Shown here in pieces: positions 11,572 through 23,800 of a stretch of DNA of 64,000 nt (its first letter is position 1; the number at the start of each line of letters is the position of its first letter). The position numbers were made by a program, and so were the translations under genes. This stretch comes from Centroberyx gerrardi (Eukaryota; Chordata; Actinopteri; Beryciformes; Berycidae). The stretch spans positions 14,190,676 through 14,254,675 of the forward strand of contig NC_136016.1 of the NCBI RefSeq assembly GCF_048128805.1, in the 5' to 3' direction. The notes beneath the pieces are model-generated. The model was given only the letters and a program-made list of their open reading frames with translations, was not told where the DNA came from and ran no database searches.

Positions 11572-13061
11572 GTCTGGGGTGTGAAGAAATGGGATGGTGC
11601 CTTGCCCTTCTCTAAGGTGGGAAGGAATAAAACACCGTCAGTGAATAAAGGTCTTAGTTGTTTCTTTTTGAAGGATAATGGATTCTGAACAGAACACTGC
11701 ATCATCTGCAACATCCTTTGTTTTTTACCGTAGCCTACTCTAAAAAAAAAAAACTGTTGGCATGATACCAAACTAGTCAGCAATTCCATAGTAAACGTTA
11801 CATCATACTGTGTCACGGGTTCAATTAAACGGCAGCACTGGACCAACCAGGGCAGAGGAAAAGATCAGTATTTATAACTACTCATAATTAAGTCATAAGC
11901 TGTAGGGGAAATGTATGTTTATAAGAGGAAAGTTAGAGATATACAGTTTAAATTAAACAAAAGGAACACAGAACAAACAGGATGTGCAGTACACTTGGTT
12001 GAAGTAAACAACCTCAAAGAAACCCATGTGCATTTCAGGGAAATATCAAACTTTCTCTAAATAAAACTTGAAGAATGTTTAAATCACTTCAGCAACCTCT
12101 GTTATGCAACACATAATTATCTTCACAGCCATACCAATGAACAGCTCCCACTTGCTGGCAACATTCCAGTACTCCACATAGACATTTATTCACTCCCTTC
12201 AGGGGAAAGAGCACATACACATAGGCCAGACCTCGGAGCGGTGCCATATTTATATAGGAGATATGTTTCAGGCACAAAGCTTCCACTGTTGCAGGCTTGC
12301 TGTAACTTGAGTGAGGAGAGAGGGTTGGACTTATAGCTGTTACATCACTGCATATCTTGACCATAAGTGGAGCAACTGAGTGGGAATGACAAGCCCCTTA
12401 TACCGATGTTACATATAGCTTTGGTATGTAGGCCTACATACTGTATATACAAAATGGTGTATATCTATCTATATATATAGATATATAGATATATAGGTAA
12501 GTTTTGATATAAAATGTTAAATTAAATGGAAAAATGTACTATATGCCCTAGAAGGCTTCACATTGGTTACCGCATGCAGGAGGTTGATGTTATAGCAGCA
12601 GCCATGCCATTTCTTAACCTAGTTTTTGACAGGCCGTTTGAATTAAGCCTGCATGCAGGCTGTCTAAATCCATACCGTTACACCATTGGGGTTTGGTTGA
12701 CGCCTATCCCGTTAATAGCCTTCAAGAAAGTGTAACAGCGTCTGCGTAAATGTCTTATATTGTACCGTTTGGCTGCACCGACGCATTATGACAAGTGACG
12801 CTTCTTTCCCCGCGGCAGCTCCCTTACTAATACGGCATACATACAGACTAAGCTATCTAATTTTAAACCGGGAGAGCTATTCCTGTATGAGAGGTTACCC
12901 TTGAAAGTCATTAGCGCGGCTCTCTCACAACTCATTAATCTGTCGGGCTGTTAAAGCGGCAAAGATCAAAAGGCAAAATTAAATAGTAAAATAACCACAC
13001 ACACGGAGACAGAGAAAGAAGAGCTATAAAGAATAACACAGAAATATATATCTCGGCCTAC

Positions 13062-13160
13062 CGGTTTGGGCATGTGAGCAGCGTGGATGGTAGGTGCCCG
13101 GCTCCGGCAACCGCATCCCAGTGACGCGGCAAGATTGTTAAAGGAGACTCCCTCAGAACC
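13062..13160 (-). promoter_or_regulatory. phospho1: Candidate non-coding first exon and promoter region of phospho1
   Basis: Read on the minus strand, a good donor (CCG then GTAGGC) ends a possible exon at 13062. The next leftward acceptor is the one directly before the phospho1 start (AG at 11612-11613). The surrounding 12.9-13.25 kb is locally richer in CpG than its flanks. If this splice is used, an ATG just before the donor opens a short upstream frame that is out of frame with the phospho1 ATG and hits a stop inside the coding exon. The upstream boundary of the exon is a guess. Confidence 0.3.
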
Positions 13161-13665
13161 GGAGAGGGCATTCCCATTTAAGACAACCGAGTCAAGTCAG
13201 ACAGCAGCAACACAGCACGTCCGGTCAATTCTTTCAAAATAAAACCCATCATCGACGAACATTGCAACGGTTTTTAATTAATAGCCTACATAGTAGCTGC
13301 CAAAGAGAAAATAAAGAATCCGTAGCATTATGTCAAAATGTAATTTTCACGGCAGACTGCTATCATTTAGGCCTACTTCCCGTCAGATGACTGCCACAGA
13401 ATGTTTGATCATGTTGCCATGGAAACGGGTATTTTCACAATTTCAGACCTCGTCAAATTGATGTTTTAACGTGGAAAAGGCTTCATTTATCTGAAAATTT
13501 CAATGATAGATATGTTGAAGGTGCTTTTTCCATTGTCTACAAATGAAACATAGCTAGTACCAGAATTCAATGCCAGCCATCTTGGTCCCTATGAAGTGTA
13601 GCAATTTTCTATTCATTGCTATTGTATGGAGAATTCCTCTTCTATGGACATTTAGCAGTAGGCTG

Positions 13666-13693
13666 ACAACAACAACAACAACAACAACAACAA
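13666..13693. repeat. (ACA)n microsatellite
   Basis: About nine ACA/CAA trinucleotides followed by an AT-rich stretch. Confidence 0.9.
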
Positions 13694-14344
13694 TTATAAT
13701 AATAATTGACCTGGTTTTCTAGCCTGTGGAAGAGACACATATAGAGTCATGCATACTGCAATACTGAAAAACACAAGTGGTTCCTTTACTTCCTGCTCAA
13801 AATGTTAATCTAAAAATAGGGTTAGAAGTAGAAGATTGGCATGTGTTTCAGCCAGTTGGAGGGTTAACCAGCGGACATTCACCCAGACACGAAATCTGCA
13901 AAGTATGTGTCATACAACAGGCTGCACAAATTCTTGGAGCGGCAAGAACAAGATAAGACCAAGAGTCATGTTCTTGGCTGATAGAGAGAAACATAGTGTT
14001 ATCACTATATGAAAACATGACAGCCTAGAAACTGAAGGAGAGGTTTCAGTGGTACATAACAATTCTTCAACAATTCAAAAAAACTCACATCTATTCTCTG
14101 TCTAATTTACAGTCTGCATCATAAGTTAATTACAACCACATATTCTAGCAGATGCGTTTGGGCAGGCAGTTGATTGAATATGAAAAGTTAAATTCAAAAT
14201 TTCTAGGAGGTTTTGAATTGGACCACAGAGAGCTTGTGTGTGAATGACCCGCCATAACTTTCTGAGGCAATACATGAATATTGTCTGCATTATAGTTTTG
14301 CTGCAGGAGGGTATTGAACACCACATAGGCTATATGTTTATCAA

Positions 14345-14525
14345 GGGTGGAAAGTAACTACATGCAATTACGCAAGTGCTGTACTTAAGTCTATATTTGG
14401 GGCACCAGTACTTTTACAAAACTATTTACATTTTAAGGAACAAGTACTTTTAATCCATTTCACTTCATTTTTTGCTCCAGTACACTTATCTGACACTTTC
14501 AATTACTGGTCAATTTGAATTAAAA
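14345..14525. mobile_element. Dispersed DNA-transposon-like repeat fragment ('GGGTGGAAAGTAACTA' family)
   Basis: Begins GGTGGAAAGTAACTACATG and continues with GTGCTGTACTTAAGT and AAGTACTTTTAATCC. This word order is familiar from a very common teleost non-autonomous element. The right end is not defined. Confidence 0.5.
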
Positions 14526-15092
14526 AAAAAATATATTGAACTAGCCAAAAGTAAGAAGCAGCAATCAGAGCCAGCTTAAGGACCACCAACCCTTTTTACA
14601 GGTTAATGTATCAAGGATAGATGGGGTTGAAATTATTGTATGATAAAATGTGCTGGTGTGCTGAGTTGGAAGAGGGGGTGCTGGAAAACAGGTGCAGAAG
14701 GAGGAGGGGGCATGGGAGATTGTAAAATGGCTGGTGAGGAGCTGGATCTGCTCTTAGGATTTTAGGAGAAAGTGGGAGGAAAGGTGGGGAAATTCAGGTG
14801 GCATTGAAAACAGGTGGCTGGTGAACTGGGATCACTATGGGTTACTCAACCAGGGGTAGAGAGTGAGGTAGGAGGCTGGAGCAGGGTGAGGAAGAGAGCT
14901 GGCCATCCAGAGAGGCCTGAGGCTGATGGGAGAGTGGACACGTCCAGGAGGGGAGAAACCCCATGAGGGCAGGGGAGCTAGAAGAAATGATGGATGAGTC
15001 AGGCCTTGAGGAGGAGCAGCAGTCACTGAAAGACATGGGAGAGGCGGGGGAGCAGAGGGGAGTAGGCCTATCACTGTATTACCACTAGGGTT

Positions 15093-15527
15093 AGTTAGGC
15101 TGATATATTGTTTTGCCGATAAATCAGACCGATTGGTCTTTTTTAATAAAAATCGGATATCAGCCTGTCAATGTTGTCCTCTGCCGATATGATGGAGGTG
15201 AGGTAATTTAACTCAACAGCTTTAGGGGTAACAGTCTGTAAAACCTGCAATGCACCCTGCCTTAAGGAGCTGCTAATCCACCTATGAATTTCATTATCCT
15301 GGATTTCAATGGAAAGTTTTAGTGTCACCTGATGGTCTAAAATCTGTGTTTCGACCCTGCCAACAATAAAACTCTGGGCAAAACACTGAATACTTGTGTA
15401 TTGTGGAATGTTTTGGCATTAAAATGGTCAAATTTAGAGACAGTTAATACCAGCACAAAACCTCAGCCATCAGCATCTTCAGTTCCCAAAATATCAGTAT
15501 CAGCCAATCCATATCAGCCGACCAAAG
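15093..15527. mobile_element. Dispersed MITE-like element ('GATATCAGCC' family)
   Basis: Left part TTAGGCTGATATATTG and right part 'CAGCCAATCCATATCAGCCG' are inversely related. The interior repeats 'CGATA/TATCGG/ATATCAG' words. A related piece (TGCCTTAAAGAGCTGC and TTTTAGTGTC words) recurs in the PIM-like pseudogene intron at about 16400-16455. Confidence 0.45.
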
Positions 15528-16219
15528 CCATGTGATGGTGGCAGGAACTTCCTCAGAAGCTTTTGCTGCTTGGGCAGAACTGGAAGCCGGATCAATGATG
15601 CTTGAGCTGGGGAGCTTAGAGGGATTAAAAACTGACAATTATCATTAGATGTGAGGAGACTGAGGCCCATCTTCTCAGATTGGTCCAGACTGGCCTGCTT
15701 CTTCTGTACTGGCAGAGACACCACAGACAAATACATGCCTGCGCATGCAGATACAGAAACACACAAACACACATTCACAAAGTATTGTACAATATCTATC
15801 TATATATCTATCTATATATCTATATGAATTGACACTGTAACACTCTCTAAGTAAGTGATAAAAGAATTACAGGTTTAGGGTTTGGCAATGACTCTCCAGC
15901 TATTCCAATATCCAATAATAATTCTACACGCTTTTACGTTTCTATAGACAGCTGACAAAACATCTTTTTTAAAACTTAAACAATGTGATTAGCAATTAAT
16001 TTATTTTGGGGATGAATTATATACGTATCATGGTTTACACTATAGTTATTAACATGCTCAATGTGCCATAGCTTAACTGACCACAGGGGGGAGCCATTGA
16101 TTTAGTAAAGACCACATATGCAGCATGAACTCTGAGCTGCAAAAACAGAGAAAAATACTTTAACTTAGGTCAAAACATCTTAGAAATATCTAAAGAAACA
16201 TACTACACCAGCCATCAGG

Positions 16220-16618
16220 CTGTGCGATGAGCTGATCCTGGTGCTGGAGAGACCCGTCCCCTCCATGAACCTCATTGATTACCTCGAGGGTACTCCATCG
16301 AGGAGCTCAAGGCTAAGGTAAGTGGGTGGAGGGATGGATGTGTGTGTGTATGTGTGTGTGTGTGGTGTCCCTCAGAAGTGCAGATCAGGCCACCCAGGGT
16401 CAGCCTGCCTTAAAGAGCTGCAAACCCACTGAGAATTTTAGTGTCCCATGGTCTGAATGTTGTTTTAGAAGAATTTCCACCCTGACAATCTATCTAAAGT
16501 TGTATTTCTCTCTATCACTCTCTTTTTTTTATCTCGGATCATAACGAAGCAGCTGGTGGATGCAGCCATAGAGGTTCACTCCAAAGGAGTCTTTCACCGG
16601 GACGTCAAACTGGAGTGA
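16220..16618 (+). pseudogene. PIM-like serine/threonine kinase pseudogene fragment
   Basis: 16220-16317 translates to LCDELILVLERPVPSMNL and IDYLEG. It then needs a frame change to continue as YSIEELKAK, followed by a consensus donor (AAG|GTAAGT). From 16550 a second piece reads QLVDAAIEVHSKGVFHRD and VKLE, with the kinase catalytic loop HRDVK, then a TGA stop (16616-16618) where the family continues E-N. These are the hinge/alpha-D region and catalytic loop of PIM-family kinases, which are greatly expanded in fish. The frameshift, premature stop and absence of the ATP-binding and C-lobe parts mark a dead copy. The retained intron argues for duplication of genomic DNA rather than retroposition. 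Confidence 0.72.
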
Positions 16619-18156
16619 AGGAGGAATCTGAGAGACAGTCTACTGGTTTTTCCCCCTTAGTTGAAAGAGGGACACTGTGAATGGGAGACTTCTTTGGATT
16701 ATGCAAGCAAGAAGTGCAAATGTCCATCATGCATTGGCATCAGCCATAACAATTTGTCGATGCTTTGGTTGTCAACACATTTTTCCCTTTGATCTGAAAA
16801 GGTCGCTAGTCCCTCCTGAGAAATAAAGTCACCTGGGGGAACTGAAAAGTCACTAAGTCTAGAGACAACGTCGCTGAGTTGACAACAGTGGTGTCAACTA
16901 CAGGTCACAGTAAGCTGCCATGACCTGACGATGCTGTAGTTCTTATGGTCACCGGTAGAGGTCAGTTAAAGTCACAGATTACTCTTCATGCTCTGAGCAC
17001 CATGGAACCAGTTCAATAATTCACAACCTTGGAGGAAGATATTTGATAACACTTTAATAACACATCAGACAAATTAGTGCCACATGAACATAGATAAGAT
17101 CAGAAGGCATATGCAAGTGTGTATAAAAAACAAGTGAAGACTTAATGTTTATTACATGCTTGCCAGCCGTGAGCCTCTTGGGAAATAATGTAACAACAAC
17201 AACATTTTTCTGTGACAGTCATGCATGCAGAAAAAACCTCTAATCTTTCAGTAACACCACTTATTGAGACGACAAAAGGTTTGGAGTCAAAAGATTTTAC
17301 AAGTCATTTGTTTACAGTCTTGGATAACATCATGACTTCTAACTGACAAGATTAATAAACTCGGGATAGAGAACAACAAAATATTTAGTCTATATCTAGT
17401 TTATTATACTGCAATTGAAATGTAATGATAATTGTACAGTTTAACAAAAAGTGTGTGGACCTGTGTGCTTCAGTTGTTGCATGGGTCAATGTTCATTATA
17501 AACAAATAATTTTAGTAGCTGATTGTGCATATTAGGTGATGATTTGATGATTTTCTTGTTTTACTTGAGGTTTGAGTTTTTTTTTTCTAACTCTTTAAGG
17601 CTGTCATGATAAAAATGGTAATATCTTATTTTGATGTATCCAAAATTTGTCTAGATAAGGAGTGATTTACTGTATGCATTGACTGTAATTAGGGTGGTAA
17701 TCAATTAAGCTGTTGTGGGATGGAGCCCATCTTATTTCATAATATGTAAGCCTACAGTAAGTTTTGTTTATTGACAAGGTTCTGGAATTTTGTAGTTATT
17801 TAAAGGTGTTAAGGGAGTTTTTAGCTGACCACTAGATGTCCCTCATTACATGAGCTCATATCAATAGGTTATCTAGGGGTCAACTTTTATTATTGGTTTT
17901 GAGTTGTTGCGTTGAAGTTAGCCAATATACAAGATTAGTGTATGTTAGCAGGTTATAATGGAGTTGATTAGATTGAAATTACCTTTGAAGTTTAAGTAAT
18001 TTTCAATTAAGTTAGTTTTTTAAGTTGTATGATAGTTTTGAATTATTATTAGGGACTATGCCCATAAGAGTAATCTTACATGGGAGCCATCAGACAGCTG
18101 ATAGGTAACTACCACAGGCATTTAGACATGCAGAGTTCAACAAGGACCTAAAAAAA

Positions 18157-18186
18157 AACCTACAGTCACTTCAGTGACTGTAGGTT
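18157..18186. repeat. Perfect 14-bp inverted repeat with 2-bp spacer
   Basis: AACCTACAGTCACT is followed by TC and its exact reverse complement. It could form a cruciform or RNA hairpin; no function is known. Confidence 0.9.
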
Positions 18187-18671
18187 AGGCAACTTCAGTC
18201 ATCTAGATGGATCTAGATGTAGATACTTGCTCTGCCGGTAAGTAATAAAGAAGCAAGGCATTTTTCTTGAATATCTAAGTTTACACATTAATTTTTTATT
18301 ATTATGGTTGCAATATTCTGGCGCACAATGGTAATGCTTTATTCTCCCTGACTGCTTGCAGTTGGCCAAGTAGGAGTGTTTGAATGCAATCGCATGCCTT
18401 CTCTCAAACCATTTAGCATTTGTTAAATATTTGCTAGCAAAGAATTATAAAATATATCTTCACCAATTGTTCCTTACTTTGGTGTGCAGACTACTGCTTA
18501 CTGTCAACAAACCATAATCGAATGGCTTGTCATCTAATCATCTAATCTAAAAATAAACTAAATGTTATCCCTTTCCTGCTTATGGTGTCCATATATCAGA
18601 GCTGAAGACAGTTAAACTCCTCTGGTGAAAATGCAATACTATGGCTAATTCAGGAGTGTGCATTTGAACTA

Positions 18672-18745
18672 GCTAGGTTGGTAACATTTGCATCCATCAT
18701 GCATGGCAGGCATAAGGCTTGTGGGTTCAATACTGGGCAGAGTGT
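18672..18745 (+). mobile_element. tRNA-derived SINE-like fragment
   Basis: A stretch with an A-box-like 'TAGGTTGGTAAC' and a B-box-like 'GTGGGTTCAATAC' about 50 bp apart, the layout of a pol III promoter in tRNA-derived SINEs. No tRNA cloverleaf is intact. Confidence 0.4.
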
Positions 18746-19139
18746 TACCCCAAAAGTTAGCAATTATCCTTGGATGCATGAATAACCCCTACACAGATTT
18801 AGACTGCTCACACTGGCAATAAGGTAGTAAGTGTAACTTCATATGGTGAGTGGCAATACTTCTTAGGACCACAAGCACACAAGCAAGCAAGAATGAGACT
18901 CCAATCCCCATTCCAAATCCACATCGGGTCTTACTTCATACTAAGAGGAGGAAAACTACCCAAACTTAACAATACTTTTTCAGGTCACTGAGAAAAACGT
19001 CACAAATGTAAATAACATTATCTGAGAAATTTTGTTATTAGTCATTTTCTAGACATCAAAACAAAGTGAGCTGGAGAGGGAGAGAGTTTAGAGAGAGTTT
19101 AACCCCAGAGACTGACACCAAGCAGTGGGTAGGGGAGGA

Positions 19140-19159
19140 GGGGGGGGGGGGGGGGGGGG
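19140..19159. repeat. Poly-G run
   Basis: 20 consecutive G residues; possible G-quadruplex former or assembly-sensitive site. Confidence 0.95.
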
Positions 19160-20093
19160 TTGAGTTTGTGTGGGGTGGATGAGGAGGAAAGCGCTCTCTC
19201 TCTCCTTTTTGTCTCTGTCCTGTCTTCTGCGTCATCGCATTGAATTACATCCACATCTGGAAAAAACATCTGTATCCTCTGCACACTCAGCCAACTTCTA
19301 AGGTCATTAAGCAGATATGCAAAGCAATGAAAATGAATAACATGAAAGGCTAATAATCCATCACTATATAAGAGCTTTGACATGCCACTGATACATAATA
19401 CAAAATGCTTAGGAAAACTTACAGTTTGACATACAAGCAAAGCATCATCCCATTTTTTCTCCAAAAAGGGTTTAGACTATTTGGAAGAGGAATCCTTGAG
19501 TTAAAACCTAGTTCTGTAAACCTGGCACGAATCATTCTGATTTTGAAGAGGCACTGCAGGACTTATGAAGCCGATCAATCACAGGAGAAGCCCTAGAGGA
19601 AGCTTCGGCCTTCACACAGTGTGCCAAACTGTTTTAGCACAAGCTCAGCGTGACATTGTTTGGAAGAAAATAACCTAAAAATCTTTGCCAAAGCAGGGAA
19701 GTCCCACTCTCATTGTGATTCACAGTTGGCTTGACGGCAGTGGTGAAAGTTGGCTTTTGATTTGTTACACTTATGTGTGGAAAAAATAACAAGCAATCAA
19801 ACAAAGCACACCAAGATAATGGTCTTGTGTTAATATTAAACAGCTATATCAACAAAACAATCTCACAAGGCTGTTTTTGAAAGCTTCCTCTAGAGTGGCC
19901 AATTCATATTAGACTAAAAAAAGCTATCGAATAGACTAACATCATTCATCGAAGAAGGGAGTACATGAAAAGACGCAGTGGTGTTGTCTCATCTTTACAC
20001 AACATTAGTAGTGGATCACAATCCATGAAATTAGACTAGCAAATCACCACTGCTATTCCTAACAGGTCCTACGTCAATGCTGGAGGACAATAC

Positions 20094-20505
20094 ATGGGGT
20101 TGGCTGGGTTACTTTAAAAATGCATTCCATTACAGTTACTACTTCATCAAAACTGTAGTGATTACCCAAACTCAGTAATGTATTCTGATCACTTTCAGTT
20201 ACTTTCAGGTCACTTTCCCTTACTTGAAGTACAAAGGTACACATAGGAAAAAGTGAAAAATTACAAAGTTCAGGAAATTCATTTCAGGTTTGCATACAGA
20301 CACAAATTTTCTTCTGTGCCTTATTTTATAAATTATAAATGGCCTTCTGCATTTCTCGCTTTTACTTTAAAAGTATTCCCAGAAGCAATCCTCTAATTTT
20401 TCCACAAAGATCTGTAATCAGAATACATTCTTGTTTTAGGTAACATAACGGAATACAGTTACTTTTTTTTGTATTAACACCGTTACTAAGCAACCCTGAA
20501 ATACA
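20094..20505 (+). mobile_element. Dispersed 'GGGTTACTTTAAAAATG' DNA-transposon-like repeat, copy 1
   Basis: Starts TTGGCTGGGTTACTTT, contains CATTCCATTACAGTTACT and AATGTATTCTGATCAC, and ends GTTACTAAGCAACCCTG, giving inverted GGGTT..AACCC termini. A partial copy in the opposite orientation lies at 60655-60800. It sits just 3' of vat1. Confidence 0.55.
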
Positions 20506-20612
20506 CTATAGACATATTGCACAACAAATCTTTTTGGGCAGTTGAACAACAGAGAAAATCATTGTGGAAGTGCTTGAAAATACCATTCAAATAAACTCAA
20601 ATAAACTCTTAC

Positions 20613-20810
20613 TCAATCCTCCTCTGCTTTGACTTCCTCTGTGTTGGCCGCCTCTTTCTTCTCTTCGTTGACGGTGGCTTCTGTTTTGTCCGCCGCTTCT
20701 TCCGGCTCTGGGTTGGATTTCGGCTTGTCTTCCTCCTTCTTGGGTTCAGGAAGAAGGACGACTTTCCCAATGTTGTGGCGCTCATGCATGCGCCTCATTG
20801 CATCACCCAC
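20613..20810 (-). CDS. vat1: vat1 coding exon 6 and stop
   Basis: Residues 370-434: VGDAMRRMHERHNIGKVVLLPEP is the conserved VAT-1 C-terminal helix and strand. It is followed by about 40 mostly Glu, Lys, Ala, Asn and Thr residues ending KAEED and TGA. Human VAT1 ends a few residues after the GKV(L/V)L(V/L)P motif, so the tail is an extension. Confidence 0.92.
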   Translation of the reverse strand: MGDAMRRMHERHNIGKVVLLPEPKKEEDKPKSNPEPEEAADKTEATVNEEKKEAANTEEVKAEED

Positions 20811-23800
20811 CTGGCAAAAGACAGAGGAGCAGATGTACAGATTAGACAGTTTTCCTCCTTAAGAAGAGGGAATCCCTGATTTGAATCCCTGGACCGTGCA
20901 AAAATCTGTGCAGAAGTGAATAACTAAGTCGCCTGAAAAACAAGTTGCTCAGTGGTCGACAACTGAAAACAGATTGTGATGGACAGGTCCCAGGTGTGAG
21001 ACTCAGTGTGAAGCAGAGTGTTGCTGAACAACAGCGGCATGCCCAGAATACATTCCCTAGGTAAATGAAGATTAAAAAAATGGGTACTCTGAGGAATATA
21101 TTATTAATTCAGCTAATTATACATTGTATGACAGGTAAAGACAGACATGCATGCCACCGTGAGCACCACTAATACCTGATCAGTCTTAATGGGGAGAGAG
21201 ATTTATGAAAATAGTGCATTTCTATGATTTCTATGCTACAATGTCATCCGTACTTCCTATTAATCCCCTGCTTCAGCCATCTGCAAACACACAGACAGGA
21301 TTCTCCCTCATCACACTCAACATGGAAGCATCCTCTCTGACTACTCCTGAACCCAGTCGGAGACACTCAAAACACAGATATCCCCCCTAATGGCTGATGC
21401 CACGGCAACATCACCTCACATCACCATCACCTAGCAACAGCTGCTGAGGACCGTCTCATCTGATGGGGTGACAGAGGCTCGCTCGTCTGCCACAACATGC
21501 GAGTGATGGGAAAGAGGAAAACACCACTGGGAGCTTCGAGTGTCTGACGCACTAAAAGCATCAATGAACCTCCTGTTTCTCCCACAGTGGATGAACTTCA
21601 ACAGCTTTCCTCAGTCCAGTGTGTCACGATGATTAAAATCTTATGTCGGGCTAAAGCTGCAACAACTTGGGCCTGGCCTGCCCACTAGACTTTTTTATTT
21701 TTTTTTGGCATTTTTTGTCTTTATTTGATAGAAACAGTAGAGAGAAACAAGAAAGATTATATATAAAACACTTAAAACACTTAAAAATAAATGCTGCATT
21801 TGACAATTTCTACATTATGAAATTCATACTGCAGAATACACATAGATGCTTGTTTACTGTAACTACACTAATTTTGGAGATTTTCTTGCATAGATATACA
21901 TACCAACTTCTAAAATCAGCATACTTAAAAGGCCTACTGATCTGACATCTCAGATAAATGCTACACTGAGATTTGTTACACTAACCTCCTCAAAGTGGTA
22001 GGTTGAGTCAATGCGGGGCTTGATCTTCCCCTGGCCGTAGAGCTCCAGCAGCGTCGCCATCGTCCGGATGATGAGCTGCTCATCGCTCATGTGGCCCAGG
22101 TGGAAGCCGCACACGGCCTTGTTGGCCTGCATCAGCTTCAGGGTGGTGATAGACAGCTGGTTGTACCAGGTCTTTGCCATGGCCAGCAGGTTCTTCTTCT
22201 GGCCCGTCACGCAATTGGCCGCACCTGGAGTGAGGGTAAGGAAACAGAATAGAATAGAATAGAATAGAATAGAATAGAATAGAGAAGTCAGTGAGGCCAG
22301 ACCATAAATTGCTATTAAAATGTCTAGCATGTCCCTCTAGAGACTGGTTACAGGCTAAAGTTTATCACAGTGTTATGATTTTAATTATGAATAGGGGAAT
22401 ATGTGAGACAACAACAAGCAATAGGGACATTACAAAAAAATATAAATATTTTAGCTGAACATCAGATTCATATCAATTATAGAGCTAAATCCTAAGGGAG
22501 GAATGAATGAATATTATTTTGGCTGCCGTTTTCATTTTGAGTCAGATTCCTTTAGGAGGTGTGAGAGTGTGAGCTATAGGCTAGTAGGTCAAGTCTCACA
22601 CCAGATGTGTGGGTGTTGGCTATCCTTCGAGTCCTCTTGAATGGAAAACTAATTTGTATGCCAAAATGTCAGACTGTTACATCCAGAATGAGATCATTCT
22701 GGACTAAGGTTAAACCTCAAGTTAAATTAACAATATGCAGCAAAGGGAACTCAAAGAATGTCTGGAACATCAGTTTTCTCCAGATGTTGTGCCTTACCAA
22801 ACACTATAAGTGTGCCCATTGGTTTCAACAAATTGTAGCCTTTTTGGGTGTCTGAGCCACCAAGTGGGTCCAGGACTATATCCACTCCTGTGGAGAGACA
22901 GAGAGAGAGACAAAGAATGGGTAGAGTACAAGAGTGAGGGTGAGAAACATTTCTTTGTGTCGACTTGAAATGAAAGTGATACCAAAAAAACAAAACAACA
23001 GATAAACTGTACAAGGGAAATATGAATTCAAGAAAAAACAACTTGGCCTGTCTGTTTATGGTATTAACTAACAGTTTTGCAAATTGTATTAAACTGATGT
23101 TTCATATTTTTGCCTTTACACATTAAAATATGGAGTACAAGATGACCAGAGTTACTTATCTCACCCTTAGGGCTGATTTTGCGGATTTCCTCCACATAGT
23201 CCTTGGTGCGGTAGTCGATGGGGTGAGTTACCCCGCCTTGGACAATGGTCTCGTGTTTGGAGGCTGATGCCGTGCCAAAAACAGTCACATCCTGCACAGT
23301 CTGACACAGCTGAGTGGCAGCAATACCCACACCACCTACAGAGACAGAGATGACATTACCAGCAACTGTTCTTCCACATGCTGCAGTATAAATAAAGTTC
23401 TGCATGATCACTCTCTGTAATGCTAGGTGATTTAACCATGGAAAATGAAAGACATTCTTGTTATTTCAACTTTAATTGTAAGAGTAACTGTAGGTATTTC
23501 AGTATTAGTATGGAATGGGCCAAGAATTGAACTGTTAGCTACTCCACATTTAAATTGTTCTCATCTGCCAAATATGAATCACAATCTGAAAAGCCAAGTG
23601 CAATAAATACAGGGATTTGCCTGACATTTGTTGGTACAGGAACACACTGACAAATCACATACATAAAGTACAGACAGGCACACACGGTAAGGGACAGCAG
23701 GACCTCCTCTTTAGTGCAAGGAGTCAGTGCAGGATATACAATGAATAGTAGAATATGGTACATATTGCTCTACATATCTACATTCAGCATTCTATCATGT

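Larger units (their letters stand above)
16626..20612. other. Intergenic between the kinase pseudogene and vat1
   Basis: Mostly AT-rich with no coding exon recognised. It includes the distal 3' flank of vat1 (3' UTR end not determined), a perfect short inverted repeat, a SINE-like fragment, a poly-G run and one dispersed repeat, each listed separately. Confidence 0.55.
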
